From: Opisthorchis felineus
Lineage: Eukaryota; Platyhelminthes; Trematoda; Opisthorchiida; Opisthorchiidae
Assembly: GCA_004794785.1 (NCBI GenBank)
Contig: SJOL01000844.1
Span: 1 to 64,000, forward strand
DNA length: 64,000 nucleotides
Direction: 5' to 3'
Shown here: piece by piece, positions 48,557 to 61,600 of the stretch
How positions within the stretch are numbered: position 1 is the first letter of the stretch
Layout: each line of letters opens with the position of its first letter
Notes under the pieces: generated by a model
Seen by the model: the letters and a program-made list of their open reading frames with translations, nothing else
What the model was told of the DNA's origin: nothing
Database searches by the model: none
Made by a program: the position numbers and the translations under genes

Positions 48557-48562
48557 AATAAA
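48557..48562 (+). terminator. possible PIGB polyadenylation signal
   Basis: AATAAA about 360 bases after the PIGB stop. Another AATAAA is at 48603. Neither is proven to be the one used. Confidence 0.4.
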
Positions 48563-49344
48563 GCAACAAGGCCGACAGTGTCCACGGATGACATTGAAAA
48601 ACCAATAAACACTTGTTCGAAAGTTTTTCGGCCAAGGCGCATCGTCACACGATTCTCTACTGCCTAACAGGTAAATGCAGTCGAGCGAATACACATGCCC
48701 TGCATTCTGATGTTCCAGTGAGCAGTGGAACTCGGAGACGAGTTCAACGCCCCGTCAAGTGTCAAATGCACACCAGGCACATGGTATTAGCAAGTACTGC
48801 GTCGGAATTCCGCTCCCACTTAAACAAATTTGACGGGTTGATATCAGTAGACAGTTTATCGGTTGGACAGTAACACAACTGCTTAACTTCGGAATCGTTA
48901 GCGTAGGTTTTGCGAACCGATATGTCAGCTTCTGCTAGAGATAAATGATATCTGTTCCATGTGAGTAACTTTTTTCCAACACATGCTCCTGTGTTTCTCC
49001 TGCGCAAAAATCTATTTACTTCTGAAGGCGTTTTAATAACGTTGTATGACCTCAATCTGCTTTGACTTTTGTTCACTTCAAACTACGACTTCCGCGAGAG
49101 GATTAGTTGGTTTCATAACTATTTTAAATGGATACTTCCAAGTGGCGACGATCAGCTGGCAGTTCTGTACAATATTGGTCCCCAATATGGCCTCCATAGA
49201 CCACATGCACACGAAACTAGTCGTTATCGCATTTGACCACACTGAGCCAAGTCTCTAATTGTCTCCCTAGGTGCCAACTGCACCCATTAGATGGTGTATG
49301 GTTTATCTCTTGATAGCTCTATCCCAACAAACAGAGACACATAC

Positions 49345-49507
49345 CGTTGATCCTTTTGGCGAGAGACAAAGTTTCTTTTGGTAAACCATTAGTACAGTCT
49401 TCCTCCGTTGTACCACGGTTGAACAAATGACGTTAGCCGCTTCAACCACAAACTGATCATTTTTGTATCTTGCATTGTTTTTCATGGGACTTTCCAGTAG
49501 TTTCTGT
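49345..49507 (-). CDS. candidate internal exon, unidentified protein
   Basis: On the minus strand, acceptor tcggtcgctag (phase 2), 54 open codons, then donor acg|gtatgt (phase 0). The peptide is basic and reads plausibly as protein (VVEAANVICSTVVQRRKTVL). No domain is recognised. Its position next to a retrotransposon argues for caution. Confidence 0.25.
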
Positions 49508-49849
49508 CTAGCGACCGAAACGTGATGAAGGTTGCAAGGGAAACTATCAACCACTAATGAGGAGAATCCTTTGCTTGACCTTCAGTGGTACTTTGGAGAC
49601 TATTGGAAGATTTTGCTATTACGGGGGAGTAACAATGCAGAAACATGTCCCTCAATTTGATTTCTTATAAAGAGGAAATGCTGTATACATTGTGCAAAGA
49701 TTAATAATCGAGAAACCATCTCATCGAGGCATTTCCTAGAAGAATTTTTCTTATGAAAATGGGGCACTCTGCTATACAAATAGTTATTTTATGTAGTAGT
49801 GGAGATCCTATTTAGGGTAGCTTGTCATTTTTACAACGTTGCCACCGCC

Positions 49850-50830
49850 CAAACTGATGCGTGTTGTCGTGGCCTCCATCGAGTCATCTGCTTCTCATAT
49901 TGTTTCCTGTCAAGGTCTTGTGTTTTACGGACTTCATTGGCTGGCCTGGTGATTCTGTTTCGTTAACAAACACTCGCTCGCACATCTCTTTGTCGCGTAC
50001 ACGCTACAGACAGCTGACTCCGGCCATGCTACAAAGTCACCGATGACCAAAGATTTGGAGGCATTCAGGGTCTTTAGACCTCACGGGCTAAGTTTCACAG
50101 CCATTAAATGAGACTTCAATTATAGTTACTTCAGTGAAATTAGTTTTTGTCGCCACGAATGACGCAATTTTGCGAATGTTTCTTGGGCTTTTTTGATGCT
50201 TTCATTAACTTGATCTGTCACAATCGCGGCCGATTCAGCTGACAAGATGCGTAAACTAGTCAACGCTCTCACCCTCTTGACTTTGAAGTTCCAAAAGGAC
50301 GCCTAAAACAGAGCTTCGTAACCTAAAGGTGCAAAACACGTCCCGAAACAAGGGGTCATTTCAAGCATTCTGCGGATTAGTGATCATCGAATCGTCAGCA
50401 CAATCCAAGTCGACTAAGCTTTCTCCGGGTGCTATTTTGATTTCTTGATTTACAGCCCACTGAAGTGTGTATTCAATGTATCGATGACAAGACTGAACGC
50501 AGATGACGATACAGAGTGGCCTTGGCAAGCCCGGCTAGTGGAAAAACTTTTGGACCGTCCATTAGAAACGCTCATACGACGAGGGGCGTAAGAATAATAG
50601 GCACGTAAGGTAGTAGCCGTTTTTTAATAGAATGCATCTTTGTCCGGGTATGTTGAAAAGCGTTATTCTGCCCACATAATTTAGAGCTCCTTTGAAGTCG
50701 AGTAAAACAGTAAAACTTCTGTGAACTGCTCAGGTATTTAATGTAATACGAAGGTGTGCCCTCGGATTTACGTCTCACCTGCGCACAATATCAGGAAGAC
50801 TGGTGAACATGTTATGACAGGTATGAGGAT
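49850..50830 (-). mobile_element. RTE-like element: reverse transcriptase to C-terminal domain, degenerate
   Basis: Minus-strand frames read VLLDFKGALNYVGR (motif A region), then LVDLDCADDSMI (motif C box, Ala-Asp-Asp kept), then CLQIFGHR and MCERVFVNETESPGQP of the post-RT domain. Stops and frameshifts show a dead copy. Confidence 0.7.
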
Positions 50831-51170
50831 CATACCTCTGGTTGCTACAGTCGCTTCAAACACCCTTTTTTGATAAAGATAGGATGATTGATTGACCCCA
50901 GTCCTCCGGGACCGGGTGTCGCGTCCAATTAGGTCCAAACAAATTAGTCAAAACAAAACACAAAGACTCTCCACCGTATGTGAATAATACTAGTGGAAGT
51001 CAGCCGGCCCAGCAGCCTGGTGATGTTTTAAGGTACAGAAGACCACGGCTCGAAATGGGTAATTCTAATTAAAGATATCGGTATAAAAGCAAAAGACTAG
51101 CTAATTTGCTGTTGGAACTATTTTCCCCAGCCATCTGAACGCTGATTCCCAATATATTTGATTAACTCAC

Positions 51171-51384
51171 AAGTAGAAGGCCTCTTAAGTCCTATTATGC
51201 GGATTAGCCGAAATAGCCTCCCTTCCGCGTCACCCTCTTCCATTTTGGGCTTTCTTTTCCGACGACGTCTTTCTACGCAAAGGCTCCTTTTGAGCTGTCT
51301 TGAGGACCATCTAGCCAAATTACGGTGCGAACCCGACGAGAGACTGCGTCTCCCGTCCATGAATGATAATGGACGATCGGAAAT
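51171..51384 (-). CDS. candidate internal exon, very basic unidentified protein
   Basis: On the minus strand, acceptor cacaaatcactag in phase 0, 71 open codons, then a strong donor, act t|gtgagt, in phase 1. The peptide holds a polybasic stretch (ERRRRKRKPKMEEGDAEG) and SLSSGSHRNLARWSSRQLKR, and could be a nuclear localisation region. No partner exon could be joined with certainty. Confidence 0.35.
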
Positions 51385-54300
51385 CTAGTGATTTGTGTAT
51401 TTTATCGGATACACCACAGTCAGCGTTTACGGAGTCACACATAGCTGTGATTATTTCCTCCCCGAAAAGAGTAACATCCTCCTGGGAGACCACATGCAGA
51501 GCGTTGTATAGGGAGCTTCGATGTGTCTAACTTATGGCTCACAAATCTTTCCCACTGTCAAATGGCACTCTTTCATTAGGTCCTCTGGGGAAATTTGACG
51601 AAAGTCTGCACAAAATGAATCAATGAGTGTATTTCAGACTTACTGCAGATCGAGAACTGAAACGCGCCATCTCTAGCTGATAGCTATGCGATCAGTTTTG
51701 TTTCGTGGTTGTGTGGTAGTAGGAGGACTTTAGATAGCACGGCGGCTAAACTCAATACAAATCTGTCCCGAACAGTACAAGTTGTCAAAGGGCGTTCACC
51801 AGTGTCACTACGCTTGGCGTGCACAGCCAAGATATGCCTCTGAGGAGCTAAGGCATCCTACATGTGCATTGAAACTTTCATCAACTCGACTATATCTGAG
51901 GGGTTCCCAGTAACGAGAAGGCTAGTTCTGAGTAGGACTTGTCGGATGCAAAATCGGGTGGTGACTAAGTGGACACTATAAGTGAAGAGTGACTAATATG
52001 TCGACCTTATAAATCTTGATGTTTGGACAGCACACGTGTGGCTGTTTACGGGTATCCACTCGAGCAAGTAACCCTCCGCTGACGAAGTGAAAGCCATGCC
52101 AGCACCGGTGCAGCTGAATAATTACCCGAAGTCCACGGTCAATAGTTTCTAGATGGTAAAAGTGCAATAAGCTCAATTATTGTCCTTGGATCTTGTGTCT
52201 ATCGACAAAGTAGACAAAGTGCGTGCAAGAACCTATCATTGGCTAGATTACTTAGGAGTTCGCCCGTCAAATGTTGCGATAAAAACAGGAGAGCTATGTT
52301 TGAATAGTAGACATCAAGCAGTGCTTGCGGGTAGTTGTCTGCAATTGGTCAATTTTGTGAGCGTCTGACTCATGCGTCTACAACGGAAATTCATAGAGGG
52401 GTGATTAACAGTTGGAACAGGGAGTTAAGAGATGGAAATAAATAAATACAGGAGGCCTTAGTAGACATGCGCCTTCGCTTGTCCGCCGTCTTGTATGCAG
52501 CCACCAAGGCAACCCAACTGATGCCACCACGCGACGGTCGATGTGGCATGAGGGTACGTTTGACTGAATTTTGGGCTGAGATAACGCCAACTTGCCAAAA
52601 CCTAGACAGGAGGGTGAGTAGGATTCTTCACCAAAGCCTTTGGCTCAAAAGTCTAACCGCAAGCCAGCGGACGTTGGCGTAAGACTAGAAGAGTTACAGG
52701 GTAAAACACATGTTCCAAACCCAACCTGGAGGGCCAGGAGACGATGTTTACCATGTCCCCATCCAGTCACGAAGCTGGAAGAAGAAACCCTGTGGGTGCT
52801 GAATTGGCACCCTCTAGCATAGTATGAGTTACTGAAGTTCTCTAACTGCCGCACGACTGTGGGGCTCCGTCTCTTCTCGACGACCGAATGTAGACAGCAT
52901 CCTAATCTAACCTAGCTTCGTCGGGTTACGTCCATCGTGTGCCGAGAGTCGCGCGCAACATCTACATTGTTGATGATGTTCCCTAATCTGGCTTACAAAA
53001 CCCCGAAGGATTCCGTCAAATCTTGAATTTGTGTTGTTTGAATGCCACTTGTAATAATTAATTGCGGCTTCGAAGTTATTTCACTTTGATGAGCCCTATT
53101 CACCCACGGTTAATGTTCGGCAGAGCCGGCAAGCTTTTCCCAGAAAACATACTGACTACGGAAGTGACGTGGAAAATGTTTTGACAAGATGCTTCAGAAA
53201 GATTTCAGACGAAACACCCCAGACGGACTATTTCGAATCAGACTACAGTTCAGACAAAATTCAAATTACTTTACCTCTGTTTTACTTCCACAGCTGATGA
53301 AAAGACTTCGAAAAATCTTCAAAACGCTTTATGGCATGCCTTTAAATGTGGCCCTCACCAGTGTGGTGAATTTGCTACTCCGATAGAGATAGCCGCTTTA
53401 GTCAAACAACAAGAAAATGTTTAGAGCGGGTAGAACGTTAACATTTCGGATTCATCTCACTTCCTTGAAACCGGCCGCATGAGTGACGTGCCAGATGGGT
53501 CGAAGCCATTCCGAGAAGTCGGAGTTAAGCTACTAAATCTTACAACTCCTCTTTAGCATGCGAGCGGTTGGTGCCCGTATCCCTATTCCAGTGTACTGAG
53601 ATTTTTATACAGGTATTGTCTTTCCCAACCAACCAATCACTCACCAGAGTCTAGGGAACGTTAGTGTTTTCGGCCAGGTATCATCAGGCCTTTACATCTG
53701 AATAGTTTGTTGTGCGCACAATGCCATTATGGCCGTCCGTTATTCTTACCTATCTCTTCCAGGTCAAACTTTGGTTGATTCCATCCAAGTCCAGAATGCA
53801 TATGAGCTATTTGGACTATTTGCATGAAACCATGGGAATAGCGCCAAACAAACTGTGACAATGCAAAATTCTATTATGGCCGAGAAGAGCTAAGCGATAT
53901 TGTGGAGGTAATAGTTTCCTATGAGTGCGGGGACGGCTTTGTGTTGAACAACGGGTTGTAAGTTTCAAGGCTGTATTTGTCATTTAATCAGCTATGAAAA
54001 TGTTCAGTAGTGAGACGCTCCACTGCGATCAGTTGATCGATAGTTCATTCGGGCCATATTGAACGACATATAGAAACAAGTTTAAATTTTTACCTTGAAT
54101 AGACGGTAGTAAATGCCTTCCGTGACAATGCACCAAAATAGTGCTCCATAAGGAACAAGCAGAATCTGGAGCAGCATGTCTGGGGAGCTAAGCATCATAC
54201 TAGTGAAAGTCTCATCTAGTCACATAATGAGCGTTCTAAAACTCAATAAAATCGTCAGGTGAGTTTAAAAATGTCCCGCGATTGAACGCAATCCACGAAC

Positions 54301-54724
54301 ATTAAGGAATGGTGTACAGAGGAGCATATTACTTAAAAACAGAAGACGAAATGTGGCATTCACTTAACAGAAAAAGATTCAGACACACGTTTCATGCAGA
54401 TCATAGTGTTGCTGGCACGACCCCAGGAAAGAATGGTTTTAATGGCCAAATTCAGCAACACAATTTATGAGCTTTAAACCATGTACCAATATACTTGAGT
54501 TCTAGCCGCTACAGTTTCGGTCGCCGAGAAATAGGAGAGCAGACGAGATGTTGCCTGGTATGTGGGGCGACGACGTTATCATTTAGTGGATAGAAGCTTC
54601 CGTGACCTTCCGAATTCGAGAAGTGATATCGTCTTCAGTCAATCCACCGGAACATACGACTGCGCAGCTACATTAATTCGTGTCAGTTTGATTGCCTGGT
54701 CTGCAAGCAAGAGGTTATTAGTAA

Positions 54725-55126
54725 AGGAAACTACCCAAAAGTTTGCTGAAAACGCTTCGACAGCCCACTACAGGTTTCGCTCTTCTTGGGGCTCATCAGG
54801 TAGACGCAGTCCCCGAGTTTCCGTCAAACTTACGTTCTACTTGAACGTCAGTTGGACTGATTTCGACAGATGCACTCGTTCGCAAATCAATTTGGTTTAC
54901 ACGGGAGACCCAACTGGATCTCTCGTTCATGATTTGAGTCTCCCGTGAAAACCAAATTGATTTGCAAACGAATGTATTTGTCGAAATCAGTCCAAATGGC
55001 GTTCAAGTAGAACGTAAGTTTGACGGAACCTCGGGGACTGCGCCTACCTGATGAGCCCCAAGAAGGGCGAAACCGGTCGTGGGCTGTCGAAGAGTTTTCA
55101 GCAACCTTGTGAGTAGTTTTCCTTAT
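54725..55126. repeat. fold-back element, older copy
   Basis: The left arm at about 54725-54909 is the reverse complement of about 54940-55126, with scattered mismatches (roughly nine in ten bases match by eye). The loop is about 30 bases. It is the same family as 31270-31592: shared blocks ttcgacagcccac, ggggctcatcagg, cgcagtccccgag and gttctacttgaac. Confidence 0.88.
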
Positions 55127-58100
55127 GAAAATGTACTGCGATATCTCGAATATCGCAGCCTTTGTGTAGCACATTCAGTTGAAGAGGTTTTTAGATGTGT
55201 TCCAATCTCGTCTGGTAGCAGCACTACACACTTACCATGTGTGAAGCACATCCTAAACTGTGGGCCAGAATTATTTAGGTTACTTGCAATGGCTTGTATC
55301 TTTGGAGGATTTGAACCAAAGATGTCAATAGCATTTGCATTAATAGTATCCGTGAGCGAATGCTGCTTCCATAAATATGGTATGCCGGTCGCCCGGAGGA
55401 AACGTTACTGCCTTCACACGCTCAGTGCAGCAGACCGCCTCGTATAACGGCTGATCTCAGAATGGGGCCTTGCTGCTTTTCGGCCGAGGTTCAGACGAAG
55501 TTCCAGCTGGCGCGCGTGCTGGATCGCTTCAACAGTTAAGCAAGACCACGACGTCAAGACGGTGGCTTTTGTCTGGGTGAAATCAGCATAACACTCTGCG
55601 TTGGTTTGAGGAGTAACATTTCAAGGAATTGTATTTTAGCGATTTTGAGCGGAAAGCAGAGATCGACTTTGTATACAACTGACTGGCTTACAGTCTGGTT
55701 TAGCTTATTGAAAGCGTTGAATTTGGAGTGCGGTGATCCTATGGGAACAGCCCTGTTTTAACATGATCAGGGAAGAGAAATCGAAAACCACAGATTATTG
55801 GATGGAAACTTTCTAACGAACTTGATGGAAATGTTGCCAGATAATGCATTTTGTTAATAAAGGACGCTTTTCGTGAATTAGTCAGTTCCATACCTACGTT
55901 TGTTTGACCGTGATTTCGTTTCCGATCTCTATAACGTGGTTTGGGATATACCCATCTAAGCACGTTTCAGTTCAATTCTGTCTTCAGAATGGCCTAAATG
56001 TGTGAAAATAAGAAGTAACCGTATCAGCATTAAATACTGAACATAAACGGAGCCGTACAAAGGCCAGAATGTCAGAATACTCAAGTGAATATTCACGTGA
56101 TCATTCGTGGCAACCACTCTGCATTAGGTGATCGATAGCCAATCCAGCCTTGGGGGCTGAGCTAGTCGCTTGTGGGACAGAGACGGATTCATCAGTCCGA
56201 CTGTGATTGATTCAGCTGAGGAGAAAATTTCAATCGATTAACCAAAACCCAGTAAATGACTGCAAGTGTCTCATCGAAGATGACGTAGTATCCAATGCCG
56301 ACTAAAACTGACTGGTATTCTTATTCCTGAAGGCGAGTTGAAACTTTAAGCCAGGCTTCGCACAAACCACTTGTACTTTCTCAGGTCTAGATTAGGAAGA
56401 CGAATGAGAATGGTCTTGTCCGTGCTTAATGTCAATAGATTTTCTTCCACATTTTCGATATACATTTTGAAATGACCGGTTTGACATAGCTATTTCGTTC
56501 GTTGTCTCGCCGTCTGACAGATATATGTAGTTGAACGCGGATGCTGGAAATAACAAACGCACACAACTGAGGTCACGATAAGCAATTATCCTTTGAGGAA
56601 TTGAAAGGTCATCCGTCAGCTGATGAAAGTAGTCCTTAGTTTAGCCGCGCCGAACGTGCTGTATGGGGCAATAGATAGCCACAGATGAGTAGATAATATC
56701 TCACAAGGTATGTCGTTCATCGATGGCCAATCACGGGAGCCATTCCTGAGTAGCCCATCCTTAGTAGGACTGGGCGCTGGCCATATACATTCACAACAAC
56801 AAATTTTGTAGGTCTGCTATGTCATGCATTTGACTAAATTTCACCTTGTCGGAACAGAATTTAAAATTAAAGACAATGACACGGATGCAAATCCATGGGA
56901 ATCAACGGAATGATATTAAGTCCGACTGAGACCGCAGCCGTTCGTGTTTGCAATCTAGACCTGTGAAACTGAAAGTGATTTGTTGTTACCATAACCCAAC
57001 AATAAGCGCGGATCTACACAGGTTTGCAGCTTATCAACTACAACAAGAGATAAGGAAACATTATCCCAACTATTTGCTTGAGAGGAACAAAATAACAATC
57101 ACCTAGGCGACACCGGATACCAGGTTAACCGCGATGAGAAACGCGTGATCATTTACTGAGCTTCGGTTAGTCGATTAAAAATGGTTCCTCAGCTGATTCT
57201 CAGTGAGGCTGAATCGAACTTAAGCCGACTGATTAGTCGGTCTCTGCACCAAAAGCGAATAACTCATTCAGCACGGCCAGACTGGTCGTCGATCGACTAA
57301 GTCAGAGTGGTTGGCATAACTGATCATGTGGACACTCAACTGATCATTCCCACATTGTGAATCACCTGTTTGTTTTTCCCGGTTCATTCTGCCGCTTTGC
57401 ACAAAACATTAATGGCCACTGGACTGCGCTCTGGTTAAATGTGGGAACATTTATTACAGTGTCAGTCATTTAAAACCTATTGATTTGGACATCAAAGATG
57501 CCACTGTATCAGTAAGAAGACGCAGTTTATATGAAGGCTTCCATAGTTCAACCGTTGCTGACGTGAATAACAAATCCAATGGGATGGTACGGTACTGCAT
57601 TCACAGCAGTCGTCAGAATATGACTAAGATCAATATGCTAGGTAAGACATCGCACTTTGCGTGCATGCTTTCTAATAGAAAAGTAGAACTGAACAGCGCT
57701 AGACGTATCTTCTTGCTGAAGTGGCATTTGGGCGCCATCCTAATCAACACTGCACAAGATTGCATTCAAGTTTGGCTTTTTCAAGCGGACGGTGCGCAGC
57801 AGTGCTTAAGTGCCTAGTTATTAAAAGCAGGAATTCTGAAGGATAGACATGTTTCAACATGTTCCCATATTCCGCCTGACCATCCTGTGAACCCAGCGAC
57901 GGGATAAGTTGCGTAGAAATGAACAAGAGACGACATTCGCAAGAGTAGAAGCCGAAAAGCAGAAGCTATAATGGGCCAATGAAAAGCGCATGACATTTCA
58001 TTTTTTTGCCTGTTGAATGTTGTGCCCCATTTAACAAGAGCGGAATACGAATATCGACCACCACACTCCGCACAGCGACTGACGACAAACATAGTAAATT

Positions 58101-58393
58101 GGTATTCCGTTATTAGTTAACAGGGCTACAAACCAAGCTTTATTTTCGGTAAATTGATGGAAAAGTACCAATGTATATTTTCTTTCATGTCAGCTTATGT
58201 CTAAGTAGGCTGTTAAGTAAGTATAATCAAAATAGGACTCAGTGCAAAAGCATGTGTTTCTCAAAAGAGAGCGCAATTTCGGTTCATTCTGAAGGCGCAC
58301 TTTCTTCTGAGGGAGTGTTGTACACTAATCAGATATTAGGATAACCTGACGTGATGAAGTTAAACGAGTTTTGACATTTCTGATCACCAATAG

Positions 58394-58399
58394 TTTATT
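58394..58399 (-). terminator. polyadenylation signal of minus-strand gene
   Basis: AATAAA on the minus strand immediately downstream of the proposed stop at 58409. Confidence 0.5.
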
Positions 58400-58408
58400 T
58401 AAGCTAGA

Positions 58409-58640
58409 CTAAGCTTGACTCTCAATTTCGATACATTTTGTGCGTGTCATTTCTGTATCAGAAGTAAAAAATACTTTTTTATCCATAGATATTTCTGAAT
58501 ATTTGAGGCTTGGCTTAATGAATGGTAACTTCCATGGGCGTATTGCAGAAGTTAGTAATGGAACACGAACAACAACTCGGTCTTCCGAATGAAACCCGCT
58601 CATCCTTTTGAGTAGCTTGAGGCCGCTATTATGACATAAC
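58409..58640 (-). CDS. unidentified minus-strand gene, terminal exon
   Basis: Acceptor gggttctatttag, phase 2; 77 codons ending in TAG. The peptide reads like protein (SEDRVVVRVPLLTSAIRPWK). A polyadenylation signal lies 10 bases past the stop. Confidence 0.5.
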
Positions 58641-61600
58641 CTAAATAGAACCCCTGAACTTAAAACTATATGAAAGTAATGTTTTGCTAACTACGTGTCC
58701 TCGGGGTCGAATGTTTCAAAATGCTTATTCACCAGTCATACAGTAAGACCCAGAAGTTAAAGTCGAACCACCAAAATTCTGGGTATTCCAACAGGTTTGA
58801 ACAACCAAGAATTTCCGTCGAGCGATTAATTCGGCTCCTAAAGCCAGTAATTATCTTTGGCTGGTCTGCGACATGGAGTCATACAAGCATGTTTGACGGG
58901 TGAATAAAGCTCAACTCTGGTTAGGATAGGTCAAAGAATGCTAGAAAAATATCGATAACTGCCAGAACCCACTGTGCTGCATGTGATTCAGACGCTGTTC
59001 ATTGGATCACTGTGGTTTTCCTTAGTTTCGAAACTTTTAAATTCAGTAACATTAATTTCGCCAAAATAAATCAAATTTTTTCAGTCGCATCCGTTCCTCA
59101 GCAGTCAGTAAATGCCAGCTAAATCGCTGCATTTGTTGAAAGCCGTAGTCTTTATCTGATTGTCTATATGAACCCAAAATTCCGAACGGCCACTGCAGTG
59201 ACACGAAGTGAGAGAGTTTGTATTCTCCGTGTGGATTCACTTGGTTTCTGCGATGCTTTCTTTACACGCATGGTCATCATCTCATGTGCTATGATCGCAA
59301 AACAGAATGCGCTTATCCTGGTCTTCAGCAGTTGTCAATCTTGGACCTTATCATAATTTTAACTTCACTGTTTCTGACACCAATTTTATGTTTCAACTGC
59401 GATTCTAATGGTGAAAATCCCAGGAGATGGTGCGTCGAATCATGGCCAGTAGTGAGCAGAGATGACTGGATAGATAAAAGAAATCACTTGGTTGGTTCTG
59501 ACACTGCTTACTGGTTGGCTCTTACCACTAACAAGATGGACCGAGAGGTTAACAAAGAACGTACCATTCGGGAGTGTAAACTGTTCAACAAGGTTTGGCA
59601 CATGGCAGAACAGAACCATTGTGCGGGGACAGGACGACTGTTAAAAACGAGACTAATGTGAATATAAATTCCACATGCACCCCGAATATCCACTAGTTGT
59701 TCAAAGACAGCAAAATTGTATCTTTTAGTTAGTTTGACTAATGATGCCATCCGCAGAGGCACAACATTTTCCAACTGGCCTAGAAGCGATGGAATGACGT
59801 GGGGGAAAACGTTGGGATTATTTGGTAACACGGCACCATCATGTGCCTTCTTTGGGCCCTCCATGGTGAGGGCCAGTTTATGGAATTCTCCCCGCTCTTT
59901 CCAAACTGTTTCTGTTAAAGAAAACTGGGTATGAATTACCCCCCCCCTTGTAAACACTTCAGCACAACAATATGCATATTGCCTCCATTGCACCAGCAAG
60001 CTGCAAACCGGTAGTCTATTTCGATCCAATAACACTGGGCTTAAGTCCTGATCGGTCTTTAGTACGAGCGATGGTGTAACCTGTCATGATGAAACCGGAC
60101 ATACCAAGTAATAACGTAAGATAAACTACTGTAAGGAATGAACTGACAACCCTGAATCAATGATGTCAGCAATGAAACAAATCAAAGGACGAGAACTCGG
60201 TCAGATGAACAGGCGAAAGGAAAAAAGCGGATGAACACAAAATGATCAACTTTGGTTTTCTAGCACATGGTATTGACCACGAAGTGCACCTAAAGTGGGC
60301 TCCAGCAGACATACTGGTGCATAAACTGGTACATAATACTTTGATGACTAAAGTTCGTCAAATAAAGTCAGCCACAATGCTGCAGAGTTATCTGTTGGCA
60401 CGTCAGTTGTCATGCACAACAGAAAAAATCAACGAACCTGAAATGTTGATGAGGAATTTTAAATTACGTGTGAATGATATGCTGAAGATCTGGGTACTAA
60501 TAGTTTGATGCAGATTTCTCACCGCTAGTTACCCGTACCTTGCAACCGTTCTCGCTCGGCTTGTTCCGCCCGACGAATCGCTGCCTCGGCTGCTTTTTGG
60601 CGCGCGAACCTTGACTACAAACACGAAAGAAAAGAAAAATTTCACAACCATATTTTCATGTTAGGACCAGAGTAGCACACAAAGGTGCACATGAGTTGCC
60701 AGATAAGCCTCAGCTTAAATCGTTTCATTTTAAACCACGGTCTTTCTGAAATGGCCGAAGAGCTGCTTTCAAGGTCCGATATGTGACACCAGGAGATATA
60801 ATCATCAGGCTAATCTTCCAAGTCCTTGTAAGCAACGTAGATTCGAATCCACTAGCAGGTGTTAAGGCCGACGCGAGTAGGATTCACCAGTGGACCCAAT
60901 GATCGCGAGAACTGAAAAGGATACTCTGTTTCCAGATACATCGAAACTGTGGTGCAGCCGGAATCCATTTCTACACTTTCGCTATATTTTACTTAATCTT
61001 GGTAGCCTTTGACCTAGTAGGTTTTAGTGCGGTAAAAGTGTTGTACATCCGGCCGTTCATGCTGAAGAGGAGTCAAGGTGTACTCTGCTTATGTGAAAAG
61101 TAGAAACAACACAGTTCTGTCACCATGTGGCAACCGTTCACTTACATTGTCGCACTACGGCACAACTGTTTTTGGATAATGCCCATCGCCTCGATTGCAT
61201 TCCGATTGCATTCATGAAGGGTATACGTACTCACTTCCAGGAGACGTCAAGTCAGATATTTTGCGGCACACTGAGGTGAAATCTTTCGGTACTGTCGCAC
61301 TAATTTTATGGATAGCATACTTCAGCCAGTGTTACTAATTATGCACTGACAGTGCACTAGAAGAAGCACTTTCCCAAATAACAGACAGTTTGTCGGGTTT
61401 ACTGTTGTGCATCACCTATAACCCACTCATCTGGGTACAGCGATTCCAGCTGTTGCGATTCTTTATTCCTCGGCGGCGGAGAAGTAAAAAGTGTAAACAG
61501 CTATGCGCTATAACCTCCTCTTCTATGGGGGTATTTGGTTGAGACTGACAAGTGCAGCCCTAGCTGCAGCTAGTAATCCATGGAGCTTCTACAAAAACAT

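Larger units (their letters stand above)
48199..58393. other. gene-poor region after PIGB
   Basis: About 10 kb. Supported content is a minus-strand RTE-like element (49850-50830) and a fold-back element (54725-55126). Two minus-strand open segments with good splice sites (49345-49507, 51171-51384) are listed as exon candidates. Sequence from 55190 to 58390 shows nothing recognisable. Confidence 0.55.

Noticed and set aside
52400..52860. Several overlapping open frames on both strands
   Set aside because: Frames are similar in length on both strands, with no domain or splice pair; may be a repeat.
53470..53600. Short similarity to 5S rRNA (ccattccgagaagtcggag, ttaagct)
   Set aside because: Only about 35 bases resemble 5S, with no conserved 5S arms around them; probably chance or a very old pseudogene.
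59218..59661. 147-codon plus-strand open frame
   Set aside because: Overlaps the minus-strand exon region and the frame there is better supported by splice sites; no domain is visible.
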